In this document: positions 46,148 to 55,143 of the stretch, piece by piece | Numbering within the stretch: the stretch's first letter is position 1 | Layout: every line of letters begins with the position of its first letter | From: Agrobacterium tumefaciens | GTDB taxonomy: Bacteria; Pseudomonadota; Alphaproteobacteria; Rhizobiales; Rhizobiaceae | NCBI RefSeq assembly: GCF_013337285.1 | Contig: NZ_SUPW01000002.1 | Span: 682,001-746,000 of the forward strand | Direction of reading: 5' to 3' | DNA length: 64,000 nt | Program-made: the position numbers and the translations under genes | Notes under the pieces: model-generated | Databases searched by the model: none | Seen by the model: the letters and a program-made list of their open reading frames with translations, nothing else | What the model was told of the DNA's origin: nothing

Positions 46148-47362
46148 TTAAGCCGCCATCGCCGTCTTGAGGTTTTCGTCGATCTTGTCGAGGAAGGCGG
46201 TGGTGGAGAGCCAGGGCTGGTCCGGACCGATGAGCAGGGCCAGATCCTTGGTCATGAAGCCGCTTTCGACGGTGTCGACGCAGACGGTCTCGAGCGTTGT
46301 CGCGAACTTTGCGAGTTCGGCATTGTCATCCAGCTTGGCGCGGTGGGCAAGGCCACGGGTCCAGGCGAAGATCGAGGCGATCGAGTTGGTCGAGGTTTCC
46401 TGACCCTTCTGATGCTGGCGATAGTGGCGCGTTACCGTGCCGTGTGCAGCTTCCGCTTCGACCGTGCGGCCATCCGGAGACAGCAGAACCGAGGTCATCA
46501 GGCCCAGCGAGCCGAAGCCCTGCGCAACCGTATCGGACTGCACGTCGCCATCGTAGTTCTTGCAGGCCCAGACGTAGCCGCCGGACCACTTGAGCGCGGA
46601 AGCAACCATGTCGTCGATCAGGCGGTGTTCGTAGGTAATGCCGACTTCGTCGAACTTCGCCTTGAACTCGGTCTGGTAGACTTCTTCGAAGATATCCTTG
46701 AAGCGGCCGTCATAGGCCTTGAGGATGGTGTTCTTGGTGGACAGGTAAACCGGCCATTTGCGCATCAGGCCGTACATCATGGATGCGCGGGCGAATTCGC
46801 GGATGGATTCATCGAGGTTGTACATGGCCAGTGCGACACCGGCGCTCGGGGCGTCGAAAACGTCCTTTTCGATGACCGTTCCGTCTTCACCGACGAATTT
46901 GATCGTCAGCTTGCCCTTGCCGGGGAACTTGAAATCGGTGGCCTTGTACTGGTCGCCGAAAGCGTGGCGGCCGACGACGATCGGCTTGGTCCAGCCGGGA
47001 ACGAGGCGCGGAACGTTCTTGCAGATGATCGGCTCGCGGAAGATGACGCCGCCCAGAATGTTGCGGATCGTGCCGTTCGGGCTCTTCCACATCTGCTTCA
47101 GGCCGAATTCCTCGACACGCTGCTCATCCGGCGTGATCGTGGCGCACTTGATGCCGACGCCATGCTTCTTGATGGCATGCGCCGCATCGATGGTGACCTG
47201 GTCGTTGGTGGCATCGCGGTTTTCAACCGAGAGGTCGTAATATTCGATGTCGAGATCGAGGTAAGGCAGGATCAGCTTGTCCTTGATCAACTGCCAGATG
47301 ATACGGGTCATTTCGTCGCCGTCGAGATCGACGACCGGATTGGCTACCTTGATCTTTGCCAT
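46148..47362 (-). CDS. icd: NADP-dependent isocitrate dehydrogenase
   Basis: 404 residues, homodimeric eukaryote-like type II enzyme found in rhizobia. Start at 47362 ([18 protein letters not shown]) after [34 protein letters not shown] and the NADP-binding [12 protein letters not shown] region with Arg/His are present, and the substrate-binding [12 protein letters not shown] is intact. Enters 2-oxoglutarate into the TCA cycle and makes NADPH. Single-gene unit with its own terminator. Confidence 0.96.
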   Translation of the reverse strand: MAKIKVANPVVDLDGDEMTRIIWQLIKDKLILPYLDLDIEYYDLSVENRDATNDQVTIDAAHAIKKHGVGIKCATITPDEQRVEEFGLKQMWKSPNGTIRNILGGVIFREPIICKNVPRLVPGWTKPIVVGRHAFGDQYKATDFKFPGKGKLTIKFVGEDGTVIEKDVFDAPSAGVALAMYNLDESIREFARASMMYGLMRKWPVYLSTKNTILKAYDGRFKDIFEEVYQTEFKAKFDEVGITYEHRLIDDMVASALKWSGGYVWACKNYDGDVQSDTVAQGFGSLGLMTSVLLSPDGRTVEAEAAHGTVTRHYRQHQKGQETSTNSIASIFAWTRGLAHRAKLDDNAELAKFATTLETVCVDTVESGFMTKDLALLIGPDQPWLSTTAFLDKIDENLKTAMAA

Positions 47363-47577
47363 GAATTCCTCACCTTCGAAGCTGTGGCGCCTGTTGACGC
47401 CGGTATTCGGAAAAATATCCGGTCGGGCTATAGCATCGCGAGCGTCTGAGGCAAAGCCATGGGGGGCGCTTTTTTGGCGCACCGCAATAACGCTTTGCGC
47501 ATTGCCAAACCACAATGCCGGAATACAGTCAGGCGAATCGCTTCGCCCGCGTGTCGGGCCTATCCCGGGATCACATC
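47363..47577. other. Divergent icd promoter region
   Basis: No gene believed. Should hold the icd promoter (minus) and the promoter of the next plus-strand gene. Confidence 0.35.
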
Positions 47578-48108
47578 ATGCGGAATATTCTGCTTCTGAC
47601 TGCCGCCGTCCTCTTTTCCCACAGCGCCCTTGCGGCCGGGCCTGCCGATCCCGTTCAGAAGGTGATGGATATTACCGTCAAGAACTGGTCCGGTGATGCC
47701 GAGAACTGGAAATACATTTTCGATGAGGACATGCTGACCAGCCTGTTCAGCAAGGATTTCGTGACGCAATATCGCGAAGCATCCAAGAAGCCGGCCTACG
47801 AGGCGGAAAGCGGCGAGACCGGCGATCCCTTCGGTTACGATGTGGTCACGAACTCGCAGGACGGCTGCCCGCTGGCCGATGTTTCGGTAACGCCGGGTGC
47901 CGTGAAGGATGGCGTGACGGATGTGACGGCGAAGTTCAAGCTCTGGGCCTGCATGGACGAAGCGGAGATGAAGGCGACGGTCGATGAAGTGCATTTCGAT
48001 GTTATCGAGGAAGACGGGCGGCCGGTGATCAGCGACATTCACCGGGTCGGTGACGAGGGCCGGGATTCGCTGCGCGAAGAGATGGCGACGATCATCAAGG
48101 GGGAGTGA
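47578..48108 (+). CDS. Secreted hypothetical protein
   Basis: 176 residues. Signal peptide 1-20 (LLLTAAVLFSHSALA|AGPAD). The mature part has MDITVKNWSGDAENWKYIFDE and two cysteines at about 108 and 130 (DGCPLADVS, LWACMDEAE). The DIFDEDMLTSLFSKDF-type stretch is reminiscent of DUF3828 and NTF2-like periplasmic proteins, but the family is not firm. Start at 47578 is chosen by the signal; longer frame begins at 47515. Single gene diverging from icd. Confidence 0.7.
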   Translation: MRNILLLTAAVLFSHSALAAGPADPVQKVMDITVKNWSGDAENWKYIFDEDMLTSLFSKDFVTQYREASKKPAYEAESGETGDPFGYDVVTNSQDGCPLADVSVTPGAVKDGVTDVTAKFKLWACMDEAEMKATVDEVHFDVIEEDGRPVISDIHRVGDEGRDSLREEMATIIKGE

Positions 48109-48158
48109 CGGTCGAGTTTTGGCCGGTCGAGAGTGATGCGAGGCTTCGCCACACTCCG

Positions 48159-48235
48159 CGTCATCCTCGGGCTTGACCCGAGGATCTATTGATTTCAACG
48201 GGTTATGGATCCTCGGGTCAAGCCCGAGGATGACG
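48159..48235. repeat. RIME-like palindromic repeat, family A copy 3
   Basis: CGTCATCCTCGGGCTTGACC on the left and GGTCAAGCCCGAGGATGACG on the right are perfect inverted copies around GATCTATTGATTTCAACGGG. The best preserved copy in the window. Confidence 0.85.
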
Positions 48236-48380
48236 GGTTAGCGGTTTTGCTCTCATCTTCAGCAAACTTGAGCGGGGTGTGCGCTCCCTCCGACTTTGAT
48301 TTTCGCGCCGATCTGTGCCAGTGAGGCGCGCTTTAGAGCATCGGGCTAAAAATCGATGCGGCGCTTCAAGAAACTGGAAC
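48236..48380. other. Intergenic leader upstream of trmJ
   Basis: About 145 bases; no gene or terminator recognised. Confidence 0.3.
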
Positions 48381-49214
48381 ATGACGATGGCAGGCACTAA
48401 CAGCGAGCTTGAACTTCTGGCGGAAGGCCCGGCGATCATTCTGGTCGAACCGCAGCTCGGCGAAAATATCGGCATGGTGGCGCGGGCGATGGCCAATTTC
48501 GGCCTCTCCGAATTGCGTCTGGTCAATCCGCGTGATGGCTGGCCGAGCGAGAAGGCGCGCGCCGCCGCCTCCAAGGCCGATCATGTCATCGATGGGACAA
48601 AGGTGTTCGAGACGCTGGAAGAGGCGATCAAGGATCTCAATTTCGTTTATGCCACCACCGCGCGGGAGCGTTACGGGTTCAAGCCGGTGCGCGCGCCGGT
48701 GACCGCCGCCGCGACGCTGCGGACAAAATTCAAGGCTGGCGAAAAGACCGGCATCCTGTTCGGGCGCGAGCGCTGGGGGCTTTCCAATGAGGAAGTGGCG
48801 CTGGCTGACGAGATCGTGACATTTCCGGTCAATCCCGCCTTTGCCTCGCTCAACATCGCGCAGGCCGTGCTGTTGATGTCCTATGAGTGGATGAAGTCAG
48901 GCATGGACGATCTGGACGAGACGCTTTTCCAGTCCGTCGAGCAGCGGCCTTCCACCAAGGAGCAGGTGTTCGGCCTGTTCGAACATCTCGAGGAAGTGCT
49001 GGATGCGCGCGGTTATTTTCATCCGCCCGAAAAAAAGCCCAGAATGGTCGACAATCTGCGCGCCGTGATGTCGAGACGCGGGTTTTCCGAGCAGGAAATC
49101 AGCGTTTTCCGTGGTGTGCTCAATACGCTCGACCGTTTTCCCCGCCGTTGGTCGAAACAGACCGGCAGGGTAGAACCGGCACAGGAGATGGGGGAGAATG
49201 CTGAAGACGAGTGA
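48381..49214 (+). CDS. trmJ: tRNA (cytidine/uridine-2'-O-)-methyltransferase TrmJ
   Basis: 277 residues, SPOUT superfamily group. Knotted-fold motifs are [20 protein letters not shown], the middle [20 protein letters not shown] and the C-terminal [20 protein letters not shown], which shape the S-adenosylmethionine knot. Methylates position 32 of certain tRNAs in E. coli. ATGs at 48381 and 48387 are both in frame. Its end overlaps murI by 17 bases, so the two genes are cotranscribed. Confidence 0.9.
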   Translation: MTMAGTNSELELLAEGPAIILVEPQLGENIGMVARAMANFGLSELRLVNPRDGWPSEKARAAASKADHVIDGTKVFETLEEAIKDLNFVYATTARERYGFKPVRAPVTAAATLRTKFKAGEKTGILFGRERWGLSNEEVALADEIVTFPVNPAFASLNIAQAVLLMSYEWMKSGMDDLDETLFQSVEQRPSTKEQVFGLFEHLEEVLDARGYFHPPEKKPRMVDNLRAVMSRRGFSEQEISVFRGVLNTLDRFPRRWSKQTGRVEPAQEMGENAEDE

Positions 49215-50019
49215 AGCGGCGGCCGATGTGCTGAAACCGGTGCTGGTGTTCGATTCCGGCATTGGCGGGCTGACCGTGCTGCGCGAGGCGCGCGTGCTGA
49301 TGCCCGAACGTGGTTTCATCTATGTGGCCGACGATGCGGGTTTTCCGTATGGCGGCTGGGAAGAAGAGGCGCTGACGGCGCGTATTCTTTCGCTGTTCGA
49401 AACGCTGCTTGAAGATTACAGCCCCGAAGTTTGCATCATCGCCTGCAACACCGCCTTCACGCTGGCCGGGGCCGATCTTCGGGCGCGGTTTCCCGACATG
49501 ACCTTCGTCGGCACCGTTCCGGCGATCAAGCCGGCTGCGGAGCGCACCCGCTCCGGTCTCGTCTCCGTGCTGGCGACGCCCGGCACCGTCAAGCGGGCCT
49601 ATACGCGCGATCTCATCCAGTCCTTCGCCACACAGTGCCATGTCCGTCTCGTGGGCTCTGAAAATCTGGCGCGCATGGCGGAAAGCTGGATCAGGGGTGA
49701 GCCGGTTTCGGACGCAGCGGTGCTTGCCGAAATTGAGCCCTGCTTCATCGACAGCGACGGCAAGCGCACCGATATCGTCGTTCTCGCCTGTACCCACTAT
49801 CCCTTCATGGCCAACGTGTTTCGCCGGCTGGCGCCATGGCCGGTGGACTGGCTCGATCCGGCCGAGGCGATTGCGAGGCGCGCGCGCCATCTTGTGCCGC
49901 TGCCGCAGGATGCGGAACATCCAGATGGTTTCGACTTCGCCGTCTTCACGTCAGGCAAGCCGGATTTCGCCACGCGGCGGCTGATGCAGGGTTTTGGCCT
50001 CAGCGTTTCGGCGGTCTGA
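49198..50019 (+). CDS. murI: Glutamate racemase
   Basis: 273 residues. Makes D-glutamate for peptidoglycan. [13 protein letters not shown] near the N terminus, first catalytic cysteine C83 (IACNTAFT), second C198 (LACTHYPF). The overlap with trmJ by 17 bases suggests coupled translation. No visible regulatory element. Confidence 0.95.
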   Translation: MLKTSEAAADVLKPVLVFDSGIGGLTVLREARVLMPERGFIYVADDAGFPYGGWEEEALTARILSLFETLLEDYSPEVCIIACNTAFTLAGADLRARFPDMTFVGTVPAIKPAAERTRSGLVSVLATPGTVKRAYTRDLIQSFATQCHVRLVGSENLARMAESWIRGEPVSDAAVLAEIEPCFIDSDGKRTDIVVLACTHYPFMANVFRRLAPWPVDWLDPAEAIARRARHLVPLPQDAEHPDGFDFAVFTSGKPDFATRRLMQGFGLSVSAV

Positions 50020-50093
50020 GTTTCACGGTCTTAGTTGCTGTTGTATTTTTGCATCTGTTCCGCTTGATTTTTGCAATTCGAGATTGCGACCAC

Positions 50094-50121
50094 TTGCCGC
50101 GTCCGGCATCTCGTGTAAGAT
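50094..50121 (+). promoter_or_regulatory. Possible promoter upstream of the 31-codon ORF
   Basis: TTGCCG at 50094 and TAAGAT at 50116, spacing 16 bases; a start near 50128 would precede the AGGAGG site. Confidence 0.3.
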
Positions 50122-50158
50122 GCCTCTCGTCTGTAATCGCTATAAAAGGAGGCGTGGA

Positions 50159-50254
50159 ATGACTGACAATTTTAATATGCGCCTTAACGGCATGTCTGGC
50201 ACTTCCGGCATGGTCATCTGCGGTTATATGCCCCGAGGCATCACCCTCCGATAA
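50159..50254 (+). CDS. Possible 31-residue protein with strong ribosome binding site
   Basis: ATG at 50159 is six bases downstream of AGGAGG. It encodes MTDNFNMRLNGMSGTSGMVI and 11 more residues ending in RGITLR. Composition is coding-plausible but short, and there is no family. Could be a small protein, a leader peptide, or coincidence. A -10-like TAAGAT lies 43 bases upstream. Confidence 0.4.
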   Translation: MTDNFNMRLNGMSGTSGMVICGYMPRGITLR

Positions 50255-50411
50255 GGCTTATTGCCTGATTTCCTTGCCGTTTGGCACTTTCACTTCGTTC
50301 GACATCTGAAATTGTGCGTTCGCGTGGCTCCGTTGCTGCGCCCGTCGTTCCAGCATGTCGTTTTCCATCGATAAAGGACCTGGCCGCTTCGCTGCGCCGG
50401 GATGGATTTCC
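50255..50411. other. Intergenic region before the DUF1127 gene
   Basis: About 155 bases. A longer in-frame start of the DUF1127 protein is at 50355. No other gene seen. Confidence 0.3.
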
Positions 50412-50651
50412 ATGCAGAAAAATCAACCATTGGTAGCATATGCGCTGCCGGATGCGGTCGACCGCTTGTTCGTCACGTTCGGCGTCTGGAAAACCCTAAA
50501 AGCGGTTCTTGTCGCGGCAATGGTGCCGCGTACGCCGCCGACGGATATCGCTGATTTACCCGGCCGTCTGCTGGATGATATCGGCCTCCAGCCCTCTGAG
50601 CGGAAGGTGCGTCGGGACTGGGCGCCACCTTACTGGGCGCCGCGGTTTTGA
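50412..50651 (+). CDS. DUF1127 (YjiS-like) small protein
   Basis: 79 residues from the ATG at 50412; an in-frame start at 50355 would add 19 residues but has no SD. The signature LPGRLLDDIGLQPSE matches the DUF1127 C-terminal LxxxxLxDIGLxRxD pattern. In Agrobacterium, small DUF1127 proteins affect growth, RNA turnover and carbon and phosphate metabolism. This member has an unusually long N terminus and a Trp/Pro-rich tail (WAPPYWAPRF). Confidence 0.6.
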   Translation: MQKNQPLVAYALPDAVDRLFVTFGVWKTLKAVLVAAMVPRTPPTDIADLPGRLLDDIGLQPSERKVRRDWAPPYWAPRF

Positions 50652-50759
50652 TTGGGGTAGCTGTGCTTCGCCGGCCTGTAAGGTTCGGCGAAGCTGTCTA
50701 CCGGTTTTATGAAACCGTCACGATCCCGTGCTTTCGTCGTGTTTTTGGAGTGGAATTTT

Positions 50760-51248
50760 ATGCGAATCCGAAAAGTCGTGGCGACCGATATCGAGCTGCT
50801 TTGCCCTGTATTTGTCGATATGGAGCGGCATTACGAGGGGGCCGGCGCGATTGGCGAGGCGGCGGTGCGGACCCGTCTCGGACGATTTTTACACTCCAGC
50901 CACGGTATCATGCTTGTTGCTGCCGATGACGGCGCTTTGGGTATTCTCTCGATGTTCGAGATGTTTCCCGGCGTGGCGTTGCGGCCGGTCTGGTTCATGA
51001 AGGAACTTTACGTTGCAGAATGGGCGAGGGGGCGTGGTGTCGGTGAAGCGCTGATCCGTGAGGCGGCAAAAATTGTCGTCGAACAGGGCGGTTCGCGGCT
51101 CGATTTCACCACCGGTCGCGACAATAGCGGTGCGCAACGGTTTTATAACCGCGTTGGCGCAAACGAGGTGGAGTGCGTTTTCCTTCGCTTCGACGAGACT
51201 GCGCTTGCGCGTCTTGCCGAGCAGGAAACGGAGCTCTTGCCAGAGTAA
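50760..51248 (+). CDS. GNAT family N-acetyltransferase
   Basis: 162 residues from the ATG at 50760, preceded by GGAG. Acetyl-CoA motif A has LYVAEWARGRGVGEALIREA and motif B has the NSGAQRFYNRVGANEV segment. A single GNAT domain. Substrate unknown. It lies between the DUF1127 gene and a LysE-type exporter. Confidence 0.85.
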   Translation: MRIRKVVATDIELLCPVFVDMERHYEGAGAIGEAAVRTRLGRFLHSSHGIMLVAADDGALGILSMFEMFPGVALRPVWFMKELYVAEWARGRGVGEALIREAAKIVVEQGGSRLDFTTGRDNSGAQRFYNRVGANEVECVFLRFDETALARLAEQETELLPE

Positions 51249-51294
51249 GATTTCCGTGGCTTGCTCACCGCATTGAGTGAAGGGAGATTTCATC

Positions 51295-51933
51295 ATGCCG
51301 TTGGAGAACTGGCTGGCCTTCGTGGCCGCATCCGCCATCATGCTCGCCATTCCGGGACCGACGATCCTGCTGGTGATTTCTTACGCGCTCGGTCATGGCC
51401 GCAAGGCGAGCACGGCGACGGTAACAGGTGTCGCGCTGGGTGATTTTACCGCCATGACCGCCTCCATGCTGGGGCTTGGGGCGCTGCTTGCCACATCGGC
51501 GGCGCTGTTCACCGGCCTGAAATGGATCGGGGCGGCTTACCTCATCTATCTCGGCATCAAGCTGTGGCGTTCGCCGGTCAGCGGCGAAGGCGCGGATGGC
51601 AAGGGTGTGACGGGCCGTGAAAGGCCGCTTAAAATCTTCCTGCATGCCTATATCGTCACGGCGCTGAACCCAAAGAGCATCGTGTTCTTCGTGGCCTTCC
51701 TGCCGCAGTTTCTGGTGCCGACGCTGCCCTTCTGGCCGCAGGTGCTGATTTTCGAAGCGACATTCCTGGTGCTTGCCACCTTGAATGCAGCGCTTTATGG
51801 ACTGCTGGCAAGTGCCGCCCGCAACACGATCCGCAAACCGAAGGTTCAGCGCATCGTCAACCGCACGGGCGGCGGTCTCCTGATTGGTGCCGGTCTTGTC
51901 GCCTTCGCATGGAAGAGGACTGCTGCATCGTAA
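51295..51933 (+). CDS. LysE/RhtB family amino-acid exporter
   Basis: 212 residues with six membrane segments. IPGPTILLVISYALGHGRK near the N terminus is the family signature. The ATG at 51295 is chosen over the upstream GTG 51277 because AAGGGAG lies eight bases before it. Members export lysine, threonine, homoserine lactone or related molecules; not assignable here. Confidence 0.87.
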   Translation: MPLENWLAFVAASAIMLAIPGPTILLVISYALGHGRKASTATVTGVALGDFTAMTASMLGLGALLATSAALFTGLKWIGAAYLIYLGIKLWRSPVSGEGADGKGVTGRERPLKIFLHAYIVTALNPKSIVFFVAFLPQFLVPTLPFWPQVLIFEATFLVLATLNAALYGLLASAARNTIRKPKVQRIVNRTGGGLLIGAGLVAFAWKRTAAS

Positions 51934-51966
51934 AGGCTTCGTGAGAGCCAATACCGGATATACAGC

Positions 51967-52854
51967 ATGGCATTGCCGCATATACTTCTCGCCCTGATCA
52001 CCGTGTTTTTGTGGGGCTTCAACTTCGTCGCCATCAAGATCGGCGTCACCGACATGCCGCCTTTGTTCCTGACGGGGTTACGCTATCTCTGTGCGGCCGT
52101 GCCGTTGGTTTTCTTCCTGCCGAAACCGAATGTGCCGTGGCGGCATATGATCGTATACGGCATGGCGATGGGCTTTTTTCAGTTCGGCCTGCTTTATCCG
52201 GCCATCAAGCTCGGCCTGCCCGCCGGGCTTGCCTCGCTGGTCATGCAGTCGCAGGCGTTTTTCACGCTGGCGCTTGCCGTCGTGTTCCTCGGCGAGCGGC
52301 CTTTGCCCTCGCAGGTCATGGGCGCGGTCATCGCCTTCGGTGGGCTGGCCGTGATCGGCGCGGAGCGCATGACGATGGCGGCCTTCGTGCCGTTGTTGAT
52401 GGGCGTCGGCTCGGCGATCGCCTGGGCTGTCGGCAATATCGTCAACCGGCGGATCGGTCAGGTGAATGCGGTCTCCTTCGTCGCATGGACCAGCCTTGTG
52501 CCTGTTCTGCCGCTGGTGGCGCTTTCGCTTGTCGTGGAAGGACCGGGCGCGATTGCCGAGGGTCTTGCCAATGCGACGGCGACGACGGCTCTTGTGGTCG
52601 TTTATATGGCCTATGGGGCAACGATTGTCGGCGCGGGCATCTGGAGCTATCTGTTTTTGCGGTATCCGGCCGGAACCGTTGCGCCGTTTTCGCTGCTGGT
52701 GCCGGTGGTCGGTTTCATCAGCGCCTATCTCGCTTTTGCGGAGCATATCACCCTCTTCGAAGTGCTGGGCGCCGGGCTGGTCATTCTGGGCCTGGTACTG
52801 AACGTATTCGGACGCCGCATCGCCCTGTCGCGGTTGTGGACCCGGCCTGCCTAG
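51967..52854 (+). CDS. EamA/DMT-superfamily transporter
   Basis: 295 residues with ten membrane segments in two EamA repeats (first starting LITVFLWGFNFVAIKIG, second near GVGSAIAWAVGNIVNRR). Export of amino acids or metabolites is usual for the family. Follows the LysE gene by 33 bases; probably the same transcript. Confidence 0.87.
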   Translation: MALPHILLALITVFLWGFNFVAIKIGVTDMPPLFLTGLRYLCAAVPLVFFLPKPNVPWRHMIVYGMAMGFFQFGLLYPAIKLGLPAGLASLVMQSQAFFTLALAVVFLGERPLPSQVMGAVIAFGGLAVIGAERMTMAAFVPLLMGVGSAIAWAVGNIVNRRIGQVNAVSFVAWTSLVPVLPLVALSLVVEGPGAIAEGLANATATTALVVVYMAYGATIVGAGIWSYLFLRYPAGTVAPFSLLVPVVGFISAYLAFAEHITLFEVLGAGLVILGLVLNVFGRRIALSRLWTRPA

Positions 52855-52982
52855 GGGCCGCACGCAATTGCCTGTGCATTATCGGGATGTGACAGACGCA
52901 ACCGGCGTTTTTTTGGTAAAGAGCATGTTCGGCCGCCGCCAAGGGAATCGGCCGTATCAGATGCAGCACGAGGAATTGAACA

Positions 52983-54497
52983 TTGCAGGTCGGCATCGAC
53001 ATGGGAACTCTATCGGGCGGGCAGCAGGCCAAGCTCGATATTGAGGAATTGCTTGCGACGCGTTTGCTGGTTCAGGGCAATTCCGGTTCCGGCAAGTCGC
53101 ATCTTCTGCGCCGGCTGCTGGAACAATCGGCGCAATGGGTGCAGCAGGTCATCATCGATCCCGAGGGCGATTTTGTTACGCTGTCCGACAAATTCGGCCA
53201 CGTGGTGGTGGATGGCGAGCGCACGGAAGCCGAGCTTGCCGGCATCGCCAACCGCATTCGTCAGCATCGCGTCTCCTGCGTGCTGACGCTCGAAGGCCTT
53301 GATGTCGAACAGCAGATGCGGGCCGCAGCCGCCTTCCTCAATGGCCTGTTCGATGCCGATCGCGAATTCTGGTATCCGGTGCTTGTCGTGGTGGATGAGG
53401 CGCAGATGTTTGCGCCCTCCGTCGCCGGCGAGGTGACGGAAGATGCCCGCAAGGCGTCGCTGGGGGCCATGACCAATCTGATGTGCCGTGGCCGCAAACG
53501 CGGGCTTGCCGGCGTCATCGCCACGCAGCGATTGGCCAAGCTCGCCAAGAACGTGGCGGCGGAAGCCTCGAACTTCCTGATGGGCCGTACCTTCCTTGAT
53601 ATCGACATGGCGCGCGCTGCCGATCTGCTCGGCATGGACCGGCGGCAGGCGGAAATGTTCCGCGATTTGCAGCGTGGCAATTTCGTGGCGCTCGGCCCGG
53701 CGCTGTCGCGCCGCCCGCTACCCATCGTCATCGGGGCGGTGGAAACCTCGGCGCGCTCCTCTTCGCCGAAGCTGATGCCGCTGCCGGATGCACCACAGGA
53801 TGTGGAAGACCTGATCTTCACGCCTGACCCGGAAGAGTTCACGCGCGCCGCCGTGCGCCGCACGCCGCCGGCACCACGCCCGACCACAGATATTCTTGCA
53901 GAATTGTCCCGCTCCACCCCCGCCGCCGTCGGCCCCTCCACGGACCAGCCACGCGCCGGCCAGGTTGAAATGACGCCGGAGGACCGTGAGGAGAAGATTA
54001 CGGCCGTGCTCGTCGAAATTCTCGACGATCCGCAATCGGCCTATCGTACCGACGCCGTGCTTTATCAGGACTTTCTGGTGCGCGCCCGTATGCGCCGCAT
54101 TCCCGGCACGCCGATGACGCTGGCGGAATTCCGCCGGCAGGTGGCGATTGCCCGCTCCGGCGTGGATGCGGCGATGGCGGCCAGCGAAGGCTGGGAAAAG
54201 GCGCTGGAGCTGTCGATGTCGGTTTCCGACGATCTGCAGGGCGTTTTCCTGCTGCTGGTGAAGGCGGCGCTGGGAGAGGAGCCTTGCCCGTCAGACGCCC
54301 GTATCGCCCGTGCTTATGGCACCCATTCTGCCCGTCGCGCGCGGCGCCTTCTCGGTTATTTCGAGGAGAAGGAACTCGTCGTGGTGCATGCCGATTTCTC
54401 CGGAAAGCGCATCGTGGCTTTCCCCGATCTCGACGCAAAAACCGCACCCGGCGATGCGGATGCGGCGGAGGATGATGCAAGGCTTGCGGCGGAGTAA
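52983..54497 (+). CDS. HerA-like/DUF87 P-loop ATPase with C-terminal extension (TTG start)
   Basis: 504 residues from the TTG at 52983, eight bases after GAGGAA; ATG 53001 is an alternative. Walker A GNSGSGKSHLLRR near residue 35, a Walker B-like VLVVVDEAQMFAPS near 140 and GRGRKRGLAGVIATQRLAK (sensor-type arginines) match HerA/FtsK-related ATPases. The C half (about 300-504) is specific and of unknown function; it has MTLAEFRRQVAIARSGVDAA and ARAYGTHSARRARRLLGYFE. HerA acts with NurA in DNA end resection in archaea, and bacterial relatives include DNA-transfer and defence ATPases. No NurA-like partner was seen nearby. Confidence 0.72.
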   Translation: MQVGIDMGTLSGGQQAKLDIEELLATRLLVQGNSGSGKSHLLRRLLEQSAQWVQQVIIDPEGDFVTLSDKFGHVVVDGERTEAELAGIANRIRQHRVSCVLTLEGLDVEQQMRAAAAFLNGLFDADREFWYPVLVVVDEAQMFAPSVAGEVTEDARKASLGAMTNLMCRGRKRGLAGVIATQRLAKLAKNVAAEASNFLMGRTFLDIDMARAADLLGMDRRQAEMFRDLQRGNFVALGPALSRRPLPIVIGAVETSARSSSPKLMPLPDAPQDVEDLIFTPDPEEFTRAAVRRTPPAPRPTTDILAELSRSTPAAVGPSTDQPRAGQVEMTPEDREEKITAVLVEILDDPQSAYRTDAVLYQDFLVRARMRRIPGTPMTLAEFRRQVAIARSGVDAAMAASEGWEKALELSMSVSDDLQGVFLLLVKAALGEEPCPSDARIARAYGTHSARRARRLLGYFEEKELVVVHADFSGKRIVAFPDLDAKTAPGDADAAEDDARLAAE

Positions 54498-54500
54498 TCG

Positions 54501-55019
54501 CTATTCTGCAAAAAGCCGCATTGCGGAGCCGATTGTCGTGTAGAGACCGACAAGGCTGAGGGCCAGGATGCAAACCAAAGAGACGATCACCAATATCGAG
54601 GTCATGCGATGCGACCGTTGATAGGGACGAGCGTCGATATCCGTTTGTATTGGAAGGATGTGGGAGAGCTGCGCCGCGGTCCACCCGCTGCGTTCGAATT
54701 CCGGCGAAGCGATAAACTCCGCCAGATGCCGTTGCCGTCTCATGGAAGAGGGCAACTGCGCCAGAAAGCGTTGCGGTTCGCGCCTGTCATTTCTTGAGAG
54801 GAAGATATCAATCGCTTCCCGGAAGCGCTCGTCCCTTGCGCCCGAGCAGAACAACATACGCCCCGCTTCGATGAGATCATTCATCTCAAGCAGCACTTCG
54901 CCATATTTTTGAAAGAGCGCCAGATTGACTTCAGGATGGCTAAGCCTTCCTTGAAGGATTTCCTTCGCACGCCAGAATTTCTGTTCGGAAATGGCCTGAT
55001 CTACGGGTTCAAAGGTCAT
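54501..55019 (-). CDS. Tail-anchored protein with a helical repeat-like domain
   Basis: 172 residues from the ATG at 55019. The soluble N-terminal part (residues 1-135) looks all-helical, with EQKFWRAKEILQGRLSHPEV and GEVLLEMNDLIEAGRMLF, like DUF6584 or TPR-like proteins. A single hydrophobic helix at 139-161 near the C terminus anchors it in the membrane, followed by MRLFAE. Converges with the HerA-like gene by three bases. Function unknown; the family call is tentative. Confidence 0.6.
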   Translation of the reverse strand: MTFEPVDQAISEQKFWRAKEILQGRLSHPEVNLALFQKYGEVLLEMNDLIEAGRMLFCSGARDERFREAIDIFLSRNDRREPQRFLAQLPSSMRRQRHLAEFIASPEFERSGWTAAQLSHILPIQTDIDARPYQRSHRMTSILVIVSLVCILALSLVGLYTTIGSAMRLFAE

Positions 55020-55143
55020 TTTAACGCAATGAGTTTCTATATTGGAGCAAATAGATTTTCGTCTCGGCAGCAATAGTATGAAGTTTATATTTTCACTATC
55101 AAAAAAGAAAGAGGAGGCGTCACCGCCTCCTCCTTGCTCATCA
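55020..55143. other. Intergenic region with a terminator for terC
   Basis: About 120 bases. It holds the promoter region of the tail-anchored gene on the minus strand and the terC terminator described separately. Confidence 0.4.
55111..55132 (-). terminator. terC terminator
   Basis: Perfect 9-bp stem GAGGAGGCG/CGCCTCCTC with a TCAC loop, minus-strand exit TTTCTTTTTTG. 12 bases beyond the terC stop. Confidence 0.85.
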
